The notes beneath the pieces were generated by a model. The model was not told the DNA's origin. It did not search any database and worked only from the letters and a program-made list of their open reading frames with translations. Source: Deinandra increscens subsp. villosa (taxonomy: Eukaryota; Streptophyta; Magnoliopsida; Asterales; Asteraceae). Taken from it: DNA of 64,000 nt. The stretch spans positions 35,800,590 to 35,864,589 of the forward strand of contig JBCNJP010000010.1 of the NCBI GenBank assembly GCA_039602395.1, in the 5' to 3' direction. Positions 10,597-22,166 of this stretch are shown one piece after another; the stretch's first letter is position 1, and each line of letters opens with the position of its first letter. Both the position numbers and the translations under genes were made by a program.

Positions 10597-10959
10597 TGTG
10601 GCGACCCTAAAACTTCTGCTTTCTTTCCCCAACAACAACAGCAACGACGACAGCCGAGGCTGCGAACGCTACGACGCAAGAATAATTTTCGGGACGAAAA
10701 TTCCATTTACAAGGGGATGATGTGACATCCGAGAATTCCAAGGTTAACTTCCGTTAGACAATCTCCGTTAGTTACGTTATAAGTGTTAACTTAGTAACTA
10801 ATGCTTAACTAGGCCGAATACGTCCATGACCTTTGGTTGATCACCGAACCCGTCCATATGTGTTATGTGTTTATTTATTTATTGTCATTATGTTCAATGT
10901 GATTTAAATGCATGATTTAGTATTGATAATAGAATGTAAATTGGCCTCTTTTGGTTTCC

Positions 10960-11910
10960 AGCGAAACTACCGGGCGAAACTGTAGATTCGCTCGGTAGTC
11001 GGCTAGACTATTTGACATGCATGAGTTCAGAGCCAGTTTCGCTTGGCCAGCAAAACTAGCTCCTGATATAAAGACCATAAAACCCTAATCTTCATCATTT
11101 TGCATCATCTCCACACTAAACACACACACACTCACCTGGAATTTCTGGTCAGTCGAGAAGCACCACGAGTCGACGTGATCTCAGCCTCGAGACATCACCC
11201 ATTTGGACCCTAGATCGAATCGTGAGTCCCAAAACCATTCTTTTTATGCATATCTTATGTGTTTTCTTAAAAAGCATGCCTAAACCTCCATGTAATGGCT
11301 TGATCTTCTGATATGATGTTTAGGAAGGCTAGATCTATCATAAAGTCTGTAACTTTACGTTTGAAATCAAACCATAATGAAGATTCATGCTAGTTAGGTC
11401 ATTTTAGGTTTAAAATGTGTTTTTGGTGATTTGAATGTGAAAACCCATGTTTAAGGTGTTAAAACTTACTGTTTAATGTTGGTAAATGATTATGCATGCT
11501 AAATATTGAACCACATGAAGTATGGAAGCTGTTAGATTGATTTTTAGGCTAATTTATGTGTTTTTCGCGACCAGCGAAACTGAGCTGTTCTCTGGGTGAA
11601 ACTATGCAGCGAAACTGTATAGATATTCATCCAGCGATACTATGTGGCGAAACTGTAGTGTCGCCCGCGAAACTAAGTAGACCTGCTCGAACGAAACTAC
11701 CGAGCGAACCAACCTGAACGAAAGTTCAAACCAGTTTCGAGCGAAGCTAGGCTAGCGAAACTGTGTCATCAGTTTCGAGCGAAACTAGCTAGCGAAACTG
11801 TGTCATCGGGTATTACCCAGCGAAAATGCTGCCCGTGCACACAGCGAAACTGTGCAGCGAAACTGCATAGCGAAAATGTAGCGAAACTGCTTAGCGAAAC
11901 TATGATCTGA
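10960..11910 (+). repeat. GCGAAACT motif field in E1 LTR
   Basis: The 8-mer GCGAAACT and its complement AGTTTCGC/AGTTTCGA recur about twenty times, most densely at 11565-11905, after a first group at 10960-11055. Spacing is irregular and the intervening sequence is not conserved, so it is a dispersed motif rather than a tandem array. Confidence 0.7.
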
Positions 11911-12493
11911 CCAAAACCCAAACTTGTGCAACTTATTTAAATGTTATGCCATGACTTGCATGATTATGTTATGATAAAACCTGCTTTGATTTCTGAGTTA
12001 TGTGAACCCTTGTTTATGATCAACCATCGGTGTCGTGTGTTGGTATGTCGTGTCATAGTTCCAACGTGCTATGTTATGGGCCATAGTGACGTGAGTTAAA
12101 TATTAGACACAAAACTAATACTTAAGACCTAAACGTGTTCTTAGGTCTTCGATAAGCAAACAATACTTGGATTTCTTAGCAAGTGTAGCAGTGCAACCAA
12201 AGGTGAGTGTCACTAACCCATTTACCGTGAACCCGTTTGGGTCACACCGAATAACTTAATGGAAAACAATGCTGACAACCTTATGAGTGCTATGCACCTC
12301 TCTGATGAACTTGAAACTTAGGAGTGCGTGGCACCCACTTGATGAACTTGAAGTGTTTTATGGGAGACACTTGTGAAATACTTAAACAACTATTTCTAAA
12401 ACAAAACTGAAAATGTTTTCGGGATTCATGAGAACCCAAAGTAAACCGTTTTAATATAGCTAGTGTAGGTTAAAGTCTAAACCACATGATATC

Positions 12494-14110
12494 TGATGTG
12501 TTCGGAACGACTCTAAAAACTACTATAAAAACCTAGACCTAAACTAGACCTAGACACACCTAATTTTACCGAAAATACCTAAACTAAACCGAACCCTAAG
12601 GCAAGTGTACCTATCGGATAGTAGAATAGCTAGGGCAAGACCGGAATATCGAACCTAGGACACTCTATAGACAAGACTTAACCTAGACCTAAGAATGGGA
12701 AATTTGAGTAAATTGATTTGGGTTTTTGAATTGAGATTTAATTAACTACTTAACTAACTACGAGCAAACAGACAAAAGCAAGAAACTTTGGGAGAATTCA
12801 GACGAGAAAAGAGTATCACCTAGACCCTGGAATCCTACTTAATACCTACAACCTCACTCGGAATTGATTGATCTGATGGTGGCTAGTTCACCTTTTGAGT
12901 CCTTCCTAGCTACACTTCTAACGCTCGAACAAGGGTTCACCTTTTAAGTCCTTCCCACTTCAATTACCCTAGCCACCCTCGGATATACCTAAGATGCACC
13001 TAGACTAACCGGAGCTACCAATAACTACTATGAATGACACGGAATACCAAGCTAGACAAAACCCTAGGACACTTCCTTTTGAGACAGTGCAACCCTAGAA
13101 CTTTAACCAACCCAACTACCCGTTAAACCTGTACCTTTTAAGTCTTCAGTTTAGCAGCACATTACAAGTGAATTACCAATCAATTATCAATGCAATAGTC
13201 AAGGAACCCTAACTACACTTTAGCAATTAACCCTAAAGTCAACTACTTTAGCTAATCTACCTAAACCGAAAGACATTCGCGGGTAAATTAAGCATCAACA
13301 ATCAATCGATAATCTACTTATAACACACACATGCATCAAAACATAATAGTCAATGGAATTGAATAAAAGTGCAACATCAATCAATCAATCAAAACCGAAT
13401 AAAGTTATAAATACTAAATAATCATCCAATTGGGTCTAGGCAATACAATCAAATTAGCCTAGCAACATGTTACTGTCTAGAGTAATGATAAAAATCTGAA
13501 CTTTGACAGAAAACATAATTGAAATTAAGAACAATAAGAATGAATGATGAAACCCGGTAGGATGATGATGATGTATGTGATAAAATTGATCCACCGGTGC
13601 TTCCTAATCAATCTCTGGCCTTCTCTGCTCTTGAAATCGCCCAAAATCGCCTTCGAGTTCGTCTGGAAGTCGAAGAATACCAATAGAAACCCTAAAAGTT
13701 GAATTTATATCGAGAAGCCTTTTTCTGCGGGTTTTAGACTTCCAAGCGTATCGCTTGGAAGTGTGTCTTCTGTAGGCGATACGCCTACTGCCCATGCCGC
13801 GACAAAACAGTCGGTCAAACCGACTTAACCCCCGTTGACTTTCCTTTTCACGCGCGTATCGCTTGCCAGTGATCAAGTTCCAGGCGATACGCCTGGAACT
13901 ACTTCTTCAGCATTTCTTCTTCTTCTCTTCTTAACTTTCAACTTGGCTTCGGGATTTTATCAAGAACCTACAAAACTTATAAGAAAACATAAAAAGGACC
14001 AAAAGACTCAAACTTTAATAAAAGCACTTAAAACAAATGGAAACTGACTCAAATGGACTCAAATACATAACAAAAGACTTAGGAAAATCGGATGTGTTTG
14101 CAACACATCA
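12494..14110 (-). mobile_element. Athila-like 3' LTR (1617 bp)
   Basis: Bounded by TGATGTG and CACATCA. A minus-strand TATAAATT lies at 13702-13709. Three perfect hairpins lie at 13738-13900 (separate entry). Small frames here are identical in both LTRs and show no domain. Confidence 0.88.
13738..13900. repeat. Three perfect hairpins with GCG-TAT-CGC / GCG-ATA-CGC core
   Basis: The hairpins are at 13738-13762 (11-bp arms, ACTTCCAAGCG, loop TAT), 13772-13788 (7-bp arms, GTAGGCG, loop ATA) and 13876-13900 (11-bp arms, AGTTCCAGGCG, loop ATA). All arms are perfectly complementary although arm sequences differ. The other LTR repeats them at 20161-20185, 20195-20211 and 20299-20323. Confidence 0.85.
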
Positions 14111-15825
14111 AACATCCCCACACTGACTCTTTTTTCGTCCTCGAAAAATACTGCAATGGAATCATAACCAGGAAATTGACTTCTAAACATTTCACATTTC
14201 AAAATGCAATAACCACCATACAATTCCACATTCCATAATGTAATAACACACTAGCTACGATTATCGATATTTCTATCCGATTAAACCCAACCACCAACCT
14301 TTTCTTTCGCCCCCATGTGTTTATAAATTTACCAAATATAAGTTCAGTCGCAATGGATCCCACTAAAGAAAGATCTAGTTCAACCTCCTACCAAATCAAA
14401 TTCAGTCAAAGCAAAGGGTATAAATGATTCGAATTTATTTTTTTCTCCACCCCCCTTTAAACCAGATACTAAGATGTCCAAGGAATAACTATTTATTTTT
14501 TTTTCTTTTGAGCATTTATTCCTCTAAGCTATCATATTTTTTTTCTTTTTTTTTTCTTTTCTCAATTTTTTTCTCATATTTTTTTTTTTTTATAATTGGT
14601 TACTTTTACCTAAAATTACCAACGGACATCACCAGAGGTATTCTTCCACAAGGTCTTACCCCCGAAATCATACATGAGTATTTTGCCCGCGAGATCCGGA
14701 ACATCATTAGAGGTACTTACCACGGGATACTATCCTTAGTTTGTACATGAGTATTCTGCCCCTTCACTCTAATTCATTAACCAGATTATTAACTACATGC
14801 TCATTTGAAATTCTAAGGACATAGGAGTATCTAGCCTAAAGGGGTCTCTTTCTTCCTAATCATCAGATTCAGAATCCCTATCACTCCTAAAATGGGAACC
14901 CACTAGCAAACTGATTAGCATATTTATACAACAAATAAACACATAGGCAATTTAAGCTACTCCTAGGTCAGCTGGGCCTACCAACACATCATAGACTAGT
15001 AATGTTTTCCATTCATACCATACTTTACCACATTTCCCAAATTATTCATTAATTAACATTTAAGCATAATAAGAAAATCAATTCCCAGTTTTACCATCAT
15101 TTCCCATTTAAATTTGCAGCCAGAATCTCGGACATTTTTGAACAATTTTTCAAATTTTTTTCCAATTTTTCTTCATTTTATGACTCAAAAACACACCAAA
15201 AATAAAAGACTCAAGACTCAATACGAAAGTATCCCATCCCCACACTTGAATCACACATTGCCCTCAATGTGGAATGGAACAAAAATAAAGCAGAAGTAAA
15301 ATAAATAAAATAAAACAAGTTGAAACGTGTTCACCTGAAACTCCAGAGATCCAGCACAGCAACCAACAACGATCCACCAACTCCGGTAAACAGAAAGAAT
15401 ATAAAAATTGAAAAATTGAAATTTTCCGGACTTACCTCCCCCAGGCGTATCGCCTACAACCTTGAATCTCCCAAGCGATACGCCTAGAGCTGCACACAAC
15501 CGGCCCGCCAAAGGATGCAAGCGTATCGCCTATAACCTACCAACCTCCAGGCGATACGCTTGGAGCGTGATTTCCAGAGAATTTTTGGAATTTGGCCCAA
15601 AAATTTTTCTATCTCCTTTTTCACATACCAGCTCCTCCAGTCGAAATTCTCAGCCAAAACTTCAAATTTGACATGCACATCCTCAAATTGCTCATAGCAC
15701 GAATCTCCACAATCACCTGCGAACACAAAACACAAAACCAAAAGACGCAAAATACACGAAAAACGAAAAATTTGTAGAAATTTAAATCACAAATACAGAA
15801 TTATACAATCCGGGCACTGCATCAA
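14111..15825 (-). other. Athila-like non-coding 3' internal region
   Basis: This lies between gag-protease and the 3' LTR. It starts with a purine tract on the minus strand (CAGTGTGGGGATGTT) that would prime plus-strand DNA synthesis. It contains long T/C runs (14480-14595) and four imperfect copies of the GCGTATCGC/GCGATACGC core at 15441-15566. No pol domain is present on either strand. Confidence 0.7.
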
Positions 15826-18738
15826 TCACATCAAACCAGAACAACGACCTCCCAAACAATCAGGAGGCTTTGATTTCACATCTTTAACCACAAAACAACC
15901 GGTTTCCACCTGGTTCCTATCAGCACAACTACCAGTTAACCTCCTAAGCCATAAAGCAACCATCTTTAACACATGCAACCACTGTTTAACTTTCCAATGC
16001 TTGAACCTACCAGGAATAACCCGAAGTTTACCCAGGAAACCCAAAGATGGGTCACTCTCACTAACAACCATAGCTAACCTCCCCACACTTGAACTCACCA
16101 TAATCCTGTCATCAATCTCACCTATATCATCAAGTGTGGCTCTCCTACCTCCATCATCAACCATCAAACATTCCCCAACTACTAACTCACCACCGGGTTC
16201 CACTAATGGGTCAATAATCTCATTTCTATCAATTAACTCATCTACCCCCCCGGGCTTCTCCCCACACTTATCCTCAACTACTAATTCACCTTCCAACCTA
16301 TTTCCAACTACCAAGTCCTCACCAGTGACATAACTAACACAGCTATCCACCAAAGATATGAAAGATCCTAGAAAGCATACGGACTCGTTGTTCTTGTCTC
16401 CCGACTTACCAACCCTGAATTCAACCGATTCCTCATCTACCCTCAAAGTGATCGTGCCCGCGAAAACATCAACTAACGCCCGGGCAGTCCTAAGGAAAGG
16501 CCTACCTAAAATCAACGGGCAGCTAGCATCATATGCAGTATCAACCACCACAAAGTCTATAGGGAACAAGAATTTATCAACTTGAACAAGAACATTTTCC
16601 ACTATTCCTTTGGGTCTAACTACCGACCTATCCGCTAAGGAAATCGTCATCCTAGTCGGCTCTAACTCTCCTAATCCTAGGTGCATGAAAACAGAATAAG
16701 GCATCACATTAATAGAGGCACCTAGATCAGCTAAAGCACAAGTAACAGACAAGTCACCAAACGAGCAAGGAATTGTAAATGTACCCGGATCAGTCAGTTT
16801 TTCAGGCAACCTATTCTGAACCACAGCAGAACACTGGGCATCAAGTGTAACATCAGAAAAGTTTTCAAGCTTCTTCTTATTAGTTAACATATCTTTCAAA
16901 AATTTAGCATACTTAGGCATCTGTCTAATAACATCAGTAAAAGGTAAAGTGACCCTAAGCTGCTTAAGAAGCTCTAAAAACTGCCCATACTCTCGCGCAT
17001 TCTTCTGCTGAACTAACCTCTCAGGATAAGGAACCTTCTTCAAATCATCAGCAGTGATCGGTTGCGGCGCGAATCTCACCCTCTTCTTCTCCTTCACCGC
17101 TTCCCACTTCAGCGGCTTCTCTCTAACTCCTTCAGCCTCGACGATCGGTGCGGTACTTGCTGGCGTTACGCTCTCGTGCACCCTCCCGTCCGGCGTCTCC
17201 AACTCAATCTCCTCATCGACCGGCTCCTCATCATTAACCGCCGGCGATGGATTCTGGACAACTCTCCCGCTTCTAGTAGTGATCGCGTTGACATTAGCAT
17301 TGGGGTTCTTAAAGGGACTACCAGAAAACTGACCCCCACGGGTGTTGAGCTCTTTAAGCTGCTTCGCAATGTCACCGACTGAACGCTGCAAATCCAGGAA
17401 CGAAGCTTGTTGATTTCTAAGCAACGTGTCATGCTCAGCAAGCTTTTTCTGAGTGGCCTCATCTCTCGCGTTCATCTGCTGCAGAATCTGCGTTTGGTTC
17501 ATGACCAACTCTGTAAGCTCCTTCATCGTCGGCCCCTCAGTTCCTCCACCATTCTGATTATACCTCGGCTGAAAACCAGGTGGATTTCCTCCCTCTCGCC
17601 ATCCTGAATTTTGGCCACTCCTCCACCCAGACTGGAATGAATTACCGAACTGGTTTCGGTTTCCAATGTAATCCACCTGCTCAGCGGGAGCAAGCGGGCA
17701 GTCTCGAGTGTCATGAGCGCCTCTGCACAGCTCACATTTGGCTTTGATGTGGAGTTTGATTTCCTCTAAAGTTTTATAGATGTTCTCTAACTCCCTAGGA
17801 GGTATGGTCTCTGAGCCAATGTGATTTACACCCCGGGTAGATGTCGATGGTGCGAGTGACCTAGTCGGGGCCAAGGTGGCTCTCCGACCTCCGGGTGCCT
17901 GCTGTTCAGCTAGGGCGAAGCTCTCAAACAGTGATTTGCATTCGTCGACAGTGAGCTTCTCCATCATGTGTCCTCCAGCCGAAATGTTAAAATCCTTCTG
18001 AACAGAATATGGAAGTCCATTATAGAACTTTTCTATGATCGCCCAATCCGTCAACCCGTGTTGCGGACACCTACTCAGAAGGGTATTGAATCTCTCGTAT
18101 GCGGCAGAATAAGGCTCATCGGGGTCCATCTTGAAAGAGTGGATTTCCTCCCGAGTACGTGAAGCCTTGGCTGGAGGATGATACTTTTTCAGGAACTTTG
18201 CGGTAAGATCGTCCCAGGTGGCGATCGAATTTGGCGGAAGCGTCTCAAGCCACTCGGCGGCTCGAGACGTAAGGGAGAAAGGGAACAGACGCAGATAAAT
18301 GATTTCGTTCGCGACTCCGGTGAGTCCGAACGTGTTGCAAATCCGAATGAAGCGGGAGATATGCGTCGGTGCATCTTCGTCCTCACGTCCATGAAACTGG
18401 ATCGAATGCGTCAAAGCGTTTATAACGTGGGACGGAACTTGCCAATTCGCTGTGTTGGCAATAGCAGGCTGTGCAATAGCAAACCGGGCCTCGGTGACTC
18501 CGGCGCTAGCCTGCTCGTGGACGGTGCGACGTGCCGCCATGGAAGAAAGATCGGGGAATGGGATGGGTTTGGTGTCGCGTGTGGTGTGTGTGGATGAAGA
18601 GGATGGTTTGGATTGAGCGGTGGAAATGATGAATGCCTCTAGCTCGGTGCGTAGAAGGCGAAATCGTTCACGGATATCCGCGTCGGGATCAGAAAGTGGT
18701 GACAGCTCAGGTGGACCCCGTGAACGAGTGTGTGGCAT
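15826..18738 (-). CDS. Athila-like Gag-protease, intact 970-codon frame
   Basis: Start ATG at 18738-18736 (MPHTRSRG). The retrotransposon gag domain is around residues 110-260 (WLETLPPNSIATWDDL, KFLKKYHPP, FNTLLSRCP). A CCHC-like knuckle, CELCRGAHDTRDC (C-x2-C-x3-H-x4-C), is near residue 340; a coiled-coil stretch is near 430-470. An aspartic protease domain near 690-780 has ADLGASINVMPYS and LILGRPFLRTA. After the protease, about 170 residues of acidic, low-complexity sequence with no RT motif lead to a TGA. Gag would form the particle and protease would cut it. The unbroken frame in a young copy suggests it is still expressed or was until very recently. Confidence 0.85.
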   Translation of the reverse strand: MPHTRSRGPPELSPLSDPDADIRERFRLLRTELEAFIISTAQSKPSSSSTHTTRDTKPIPFPDLSSMAARRTVHEQASAGVTEARFAIAQPAIANTANWQVPSHVINALTHSIQFHGREDEDAPTHISRFIRICNTFGLTGVANEIIYLRLFPFSLTSRAAEWLETLPPNSIATWDDLTAKFLKKYHPPAKASRTREEIHSFKMDPDEPYSAAYERFNTLLSRCPQHGLTDWAIIEKFYNGLPYSVQKDFNISAGGHMMEKLTVDECKSLFESFALAEQQAPGGRRATLAPTRSLAPSTSTRGVNHIGSETIPPRELENIYKTLEEIKLHIKAKCELCRGAHDTRDCPLAPAEQVDYIGNRNQFGNSFQSGWRSGQNSGWREGGNPPGFQPRYNQNGGGTEGPTMKELTELVMNQTQILQQMNARDEATQKKLAEHDTLLRNQQASFLDLQRSVGDIAKQLKELNTRGGQFSGSPFKNPNANVNAITTRSGRVVQNPSPAVNDEEPVDEEIELETPDGRVHESVTPASTAPIVEAEGVREKPLKWEAVKEKKRVRFAPQPITADDLKKVPYPERLVQQKNAREYGQFLELLKQLRVTLPFTDVIRQMPKYAKFLKDMLTNKKKLENFSDVTLDAQCSAVVQNRLPEKLTDPGTFTIPCSFGDLSVTCALADLGASINVMPYSVFMHLGLGELEPTRMTISLADRSVVRPKGIVENVLVQVDKFLFPIDFVVVDTAYDASCPLILGRPFLRTARALVDVFAGTITLRVDEESVEFRVGKSGDKNNESVCFLGSFISLVDSCVSYVTGEDLVVGNRLEGELVVEDKCGEKPGGVDELIDRNEIIDPLVEPGGELVVGECLMVDDGGRRATLDDIGEIDDRIMVSSSVGRLAMVVSESDPSLGFLGKLRVIPGRFKHWKVKQWLHVLKMVALWLRRLTGSCADRNQVETGCFVVKDVKSKPPDCLGGRCSGLM

Positions 18739-18893
18739 AAAACGATGGAATGACTCGAAGAAAACTAAGAAAAAATTAAACCTAAAAATCTAGACTCGAA
18801 AGCAGAAAATCCTAAGACTCTAGACACGGAAAGACCAAAAAGACTCAAATTTCCTAACGACGACCTAAGTTAATCTTGCCAATTTCCAAGTGT
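18739..18893 (-). other. Athila-like leader
   Basis: A short leader of about 155 bp between PBS and gag start; nothing else seen in it. Confidence 0.6.
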
Positions 18894-18910
18894 CCCCGGC
18901 AACGGCGCCA
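18894..18910 (-). other. Athila-like primer binding site (tRNA-Asp type)
   Basis: Minus strand reads TGGCGCCGTTGCCGGGG, six bases from the LTR end at 18917. This site is characteristic of Athila-type and some other plant gypsy elements. Confidence 0.9.
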
Positions 18911-18916
18911 AAAACT

Positions 18917-20533
18917 TGATGTGTTCGGAACGACTCTAAAAACTACTATAAAAACCTAGACCTAAACTAGACCTAGACACACCTAATTTTACCGAAAATA
19001 CCTAAACTAAACCGAACCCTAAGGCAAGTGTACCTATCGGATAGTAGAATAGCTAGGGCAAGACCGGAATATCGAACCTAGGACACTCTATAGACAAGAC
19101 TTAACCTAGACCTAAGAATGGGAAATTTGAGTAAATTGATTTGGGTTTTTGAATTGAGATTTAATTAACTACTTAACTAACTACGAGCAAACAGACAAAA
19201 GCAAGAAACTTTGGGAGAATTCAGACGAGAAAAGAGTATCACCTAGACCCTGGAATCCTACTTAATACCTACAACCTCACTCGGAATTGATTGATCTGAT
19301 GGTGGCTAGTTCACCTTTTGAGTCCTTCCTAGCTACACTTCTAACGCTCGAACAAGGGTTCACCTTTTAAGTCCTTCCCACTTCAATTACCCTAGCCACC
19401 CTCGGATATACCTAAGATGCACCTAGACTAACCGGAGCTACCAATAACTACTATGAATGACACGGAATACCAAGCTAGACAAAACCCTAGGACACTTCCT
19501 TTTGAGACAGTGCAACCCTAGAACTTTAACCAACCCAACTACCCGTTAAACCTGTACCTTTTAAGTCTTCAGTTTAGCAGCACATTACAAGTGAATTACC
19601 AATCAATTATCAATGCAATAGTCAAGGAACCCTAACTACACTTTAGCAATTAACCCTAAAGTCAACTACTTTAGCTAATCTACCTAAACCGAAAGACATT
19701 CGCGGGTAAATTAAGCATCAACAATCAATCGATAATCTACTTATAACACACACATGCATCAAAACATAATAGTCAATGGAATTGAATAAAAGTGCAACAT
19801 CAATCAATCAATCAAAACCGAATAAAGTTATAAATACTAAATAATCATCCAATTGGGTCTAGGCAATACAATCAAATTAGCCTAGCAACATGTTACTGTC
19901 TAGAGTAATGATAAAAATCTGAACTTTGACAGAAAACATAATTGAAATTAAGAACAATAAGAATGAATGATGAAACCCGGTAGGATGATGATGATGTATG
20001 TGATAAAATTGATCCACCGGTGCTTCCTAATCAATCTCTGGCCTTCTCTGCTCTTGAAATCGCCCAAAATCGCCTCTGAGTTCGTCTGGAAGTCGAAGAA
20101 TACCAATAGAAACCCTAAAAGTTGAATTTATATCGAGAAGCCTTTTTCTGCGGGTTTTAGACTTCCAAGCGTATCGCTTGGAAGTGTGTCTTCTGTAGGC
20201 GATACGCCTACTGCCCATGCCGCGACAAAACAGTCGGTCAAACCGACTTAACCCCCGTTGACTTTCCTTTTCACGCGCGTATCGCTTGCCAGTGATCAAG
20301 TTCCAGGCGATACGCCTGGAACTACTTCTTCAGCATTTCTTCTTCTTCTCTTCTTAACTTTCAACTTGGCTTCGGGATTTTATCAAGAACCTACAAAACT
20401 TATAAGAAAACATAAAAAGGACCAAAAGACTCAAACTTTAATAAAAGCACTTAAAACAAATGGAAACTGACTCAAATGGACTCAAATACATAACAAAAGA
20501 CTTAGGAAAATCGGATGTGTTTGCAACACATCA
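18917..20533 (-). mobile_element. Athila-like 5' LTR (1617 bp)
   Basis: Same length and ends as the left LTR, offset by 6423 bp. It carries the same hairpins and TATA box and acts as promoter for the gag-protease gene. Confidence 0.88.
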
Positions 20534-20538
20534 ATATC

Positions 20539-21354
20539 ACATGATTTCTAAGGATTGCCTTATAACTGAAAAAGTCCTCAACTTAATTGTACCATTAATT
20601 GTAAAGCGAGGGGATGTTGGGTAGATCTACTGGAGTTTGACAAACTCCGCCTCGTGACACTGGAGGTGCACGGAGGTACAATATCAGCATATCTGACCGT
20701 GATCCCGAGAGGACACGGGGGAGGCAAAGCCACGATGACGTAGGTCCGCAAAACAAAATAGATGATGGCGCTGCCACTACAATTATCAGTCAGCTTTGGT
20801 ATAAACTTCCTTAGTGCATGGAACAACGGATTAGCTACCCGCGATATCGGTTGAGCACTTTAACTATACCAAACTAGTACATACCCGATAACGTATGTTA
20901 CGGACATTACTTTTACTAAACCACAATACTATGATATCACTAAGTATTGCTTTTCACAATAAATATTTCATAAGTATATGTTGACACGATTATGATTATG
21001 AGACCGGGCCACTGCATGACAAGCCCACCGTGAACTCACCAACCGTTAGGTTGACACTTGCGTGATTTAAACTTTTGCAGATCGCTGAGGAGTATCCGGA
21101 GCGGGTTGGCAAGACACACGAAGACATTTTATTTTCGTTAAACTTAATTGAGAATTTAAAACAATGAATTTGTAAAGCACGTGGTTAGTGCTAAGATAAT
21201 ATTTTTCCGCTGCGTATTTTGAGAACTGTAATTTATGACACGTATTTGGACTAACTCTGATTCGTTTAGTATTTGTAACTAATGGTTGTGGTCATGGTTT
21301 GCTCGCACCCCTTAACGGTATAAACTCCGTTAGTGGTTATTTGGGGGTGTGACA
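20539..21354 (+). mobile_element. E1 LTR, right fragment
   Basis: Continuation of the E1 LTR after the Athila-like insertion. It aligns with E2 25665-26451 and ends GGGGGTGTGACA. No gene. Confidence 0.8.
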
Positions 21355-22166
21355 ATCCTGACCTAGTACAACCTTTTGAGCATCCTGCCTTTAAACCTGT
21401 AAAGCAAAATAAAAAGGATCCTGGTATAAAACCAAGGATGAAGTTATTAACATACTGGGGTTACACCCGGGATTCTTGGGACTAAGCCAAAACTGGGGAC
21501 AAGCCCATACGTAAGTGACACGTAAATGCCAAAACCTTAGATAATTCGTGAGGATAGCACATCTGCTATTACTTGAGAATCCGCCCACTGGCGAATAACG
21601 AGTGCTCCTGGCGATTCTTAGAAAAGGTGGAAACCTTTTAAACCTTAGTTAACACGTAAGCGTTAAAAACCTTGAGAATCCTCCCAGCAGCCTCCAGTGA
21701 CAAGATTGTCAGCCACCCATTAGAATGGACTGGTCCGACCACCTTGAGCATACTGGTGGACAACGTGCGCTCCTGGCGAGGGTCATACGCTACTGGCGAT
21801 TACCCAAACGTAGGAGAGGAGTCAGCCTCTCAAACCTTCGAAGGTATGCGGGATTACCTTAAGCGTAGAAGAGGTGATCAGCCTCTAACTGGGGATATAC
21901 CCAAAAATACTTCAGTTAGGATTCTCAAAATCTGCAAAACACTCAACACTCGGTGAGGGGTGGGTGTTAGCTTAGCTAACACCACTCCGATGCCTAAGTC
22001 AGTAATGTGTCATAGGAATAATAAAAATGAATTAAAATAGGATTAGTATGTGTACCTTATATCATTTCAACAGTGAGGATCCTTGAGATTCTGCCTGGGA
22101 TTCCCATTGGGATTCTCACATAAAATAGGCTTTGAGGTGGATGGCATTCCAAGCTCTTGGTAGGGG
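21355..22166 (-). other. Tat-1 region between integrase end and E1
   Basis: Non-coding 3' part of Tat-1, homologous to Tat-2 37840-38480. It has a single copy of the CTGGGGACAAGCCC unit (21493-21508) that is amplified in Tat-2. The continuation of the integrase frame beyond its stop is at 22115-22166. Confidence 0.6.

Larger units (their letters stand above)
12494..20533 (-). mobile_element. Athila-like element, gag-protease only, near-identical LTRs
   Basis: An 8040-bp minus-strand element inside the E1 LTR with ATATC target duplications (12489-12493, 20534-20538). It has two 1617-bp LTRs and a tRNA-Asp-type PBS (TGGCGCCGTTGCCGGGG). A single large gag-protease gene is followed by 1.7 kb of non-coding DNA where RT, RNase H and integrase should be. 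The only LTR differences I found are two adjacent-region substitutions (TTCGAG against TCTGAG near 13646 and 20069), so it moved recently. It must have used pol supplied by another element. Confidence 0.85.
10597..21354 (+). mobile_element. E1: 5'-deleted gypsy element with intact 3' LTR
   Basis: A plus-strand element inserted in Tat-1. About 124 bp of its internal 3' end (10597-10720) reads FRDENSIYKG and ends in a purine tract (ACAAGGGGATGA). The LTR (from 10721, TGTGACATCC.., to 21354, ..GGGGGTGTGACA) follows and is split by the Athila-like element; without that it is about 2.6 kb. The same LTR occurs alone as E2. The 5' LTR and nearly all internal sequence are missing. If ATCCT is the target duplication, only TGTG of the 5' LTR survives. 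TATAAAGA at 11067 fits plus-strand transcription. A Tekay-like affiliation is inferred from the ends. Confidence 0.65.

Noticed and set aside
13604..13876. 90-codon minus frame repeated at 20027-20299
   Set aside because: It lies within the Athila-like LTRs and covers the hairpins; conservation is due to LTR identity.
14424..14750. 108-codon plus-strand frame rich in Phe
   Set aside because: It is a translation of T-rich low-complexity sequence in the non-coding part of the Athila-like element.
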